Source of the DNA: an uncultured Clostridia bacterium
Lineage (GTDB): Bacteria; Bacillota; Clostridia; Christensenellales; UBA1242
Length of the DNA stretch: 8,362 nucleotides
Reading direction: 5' to 3'
Assembly: GCA_944376785.1 (NCBI GenBank)
Contig: CALWDV010000052.1
Span: forward strand, 1-8,362
Shown piece by piece: positions 8,307 to 8,362 of the stretch. Numbering within the stretch: the first letter of the stretch is position 1; each line of letters begins with the position of its first letter. The notes beneath the pieces were generated by a model that did not search any database, was not told where the DNA came from, and worked only from the letters and a program-made list of their open reading frames with translations. A program made the position numbers and the translations under genes.

Positions 8307-8321
8307 TTGAACTTTGTTCAA
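8307..8321. promoter_or_regulatory. Inverted repeat at the predicted transcription start, possible operator
   Basis: TTGAAC and GTTCAA are perfect 6-base inverted arms around TTT. The dyad starts five bases after the -10 box and ends nine bases before the ribosome binding site, a position where a bound dimer would block initiation. The core GAAC-N3-GTTC resembles the Bacillota LexA box GAAC-N4-GTTC but is one base short, so I do not call it LexA. It could also fold as a small leader hairpin or be chance. Confidence 0.35.
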
Positions 8322-8341
8322 ATTATTAAAAGAGGTTTATT

Positions 8342-8362
8342 ATGAGCACCGAACTAAAAATT
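8342..8362 (+). CDS. Start of an unidentified gene, cut by the window edge
   Basis: Only seven codons are present (MSTELKI). The ATG is supported by AGAGG (8331-8335) six bases upstream and by the promoter at 8274-8302. This is too little sequence to suggest a product. Confidence 0.6.

Noticed and set aside
8309..8319. LexA (DinR) box reading of GAAC-TTT-GTTC
   Set aside because: The Bacillota box has a four-base centre; this one has three, which changes the helical spacing of the half sites. It is kept only as an unnamed dyad.
1..8362. Chi sites of the B. subtilis type (AGCGG) on either strand
   Set aside because: I saw no AGCGG or CCGCT when reading the window. At this GC content absence is expected, and the Chi sequence of this organism is unknown.
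1..8362. Mycoplasma-type code with TGA as Trp
   Set aside because: The tryptophans checked (AddA W682, AddB W308 and W854) are TGG, and the main frames end at TAA with full-length products under the standard bacterial code.

Overview
The window reads as ordinary chromosome from a very AT-rich Bacillota-type (low-GC Gram-positive) bacterium. The clues are an addB-addA gene pair, Shine-Dalgarno sites that match the AGGAGGTGA consensus, and sigma-A-like promoters. Proteins are rich in Lys, Asn, Ile and Phe, as expected at this base composition. All three tryptophans I checked in AddA and AddB are TGG, and the long frames never read through TGA, so nothing suggests the Mycoplasma code. I cannot place it below phylum.

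Layout, left to right. Positions 15-46 form an AT-rich hairpin with a T-tract that probably terminates the leftward operon. On the minus strand, addA (96-3533) and addB (3534-6746) make a two-gene operon, with addB first and the two genes touching (TAA directly followed by ATG). Together they encode the AddAB helicase-nuclease, which resects double-strand breaks for RecA-dependent repair. A good promoter with an extended -10 lies at 6792-6820. Upstream on the same strand is a small gene for a very basic coiled-coil protein (6845-7138) of unknown role. After a 121-base divergent gap, a plus-strand gene (7260-8225) encodes a 321-residue protein I do not recognise, with a beta-rich front and a helical tail. 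The last 137 bases hold a clean promoter, a small dyad at the predicted transcription start, a ribosome binding site and the first seven codons of a gene that leaves the window.

Both AddAB nuclease domains and the AddB iron-sulfur cysteines look intact. AddB lacks a recognisable Walker A loop, so AddA would be the only motor. I found no mobile element, phage gene, CRISPR array, tRNA or rRNA. I do not see a convincing new biological system. The items most worth a second look are the two orphan proteins facing away from each other next to addBA, the AddB Walker A loss, a cysteine cluster in AddA and the dyad near the right edge.
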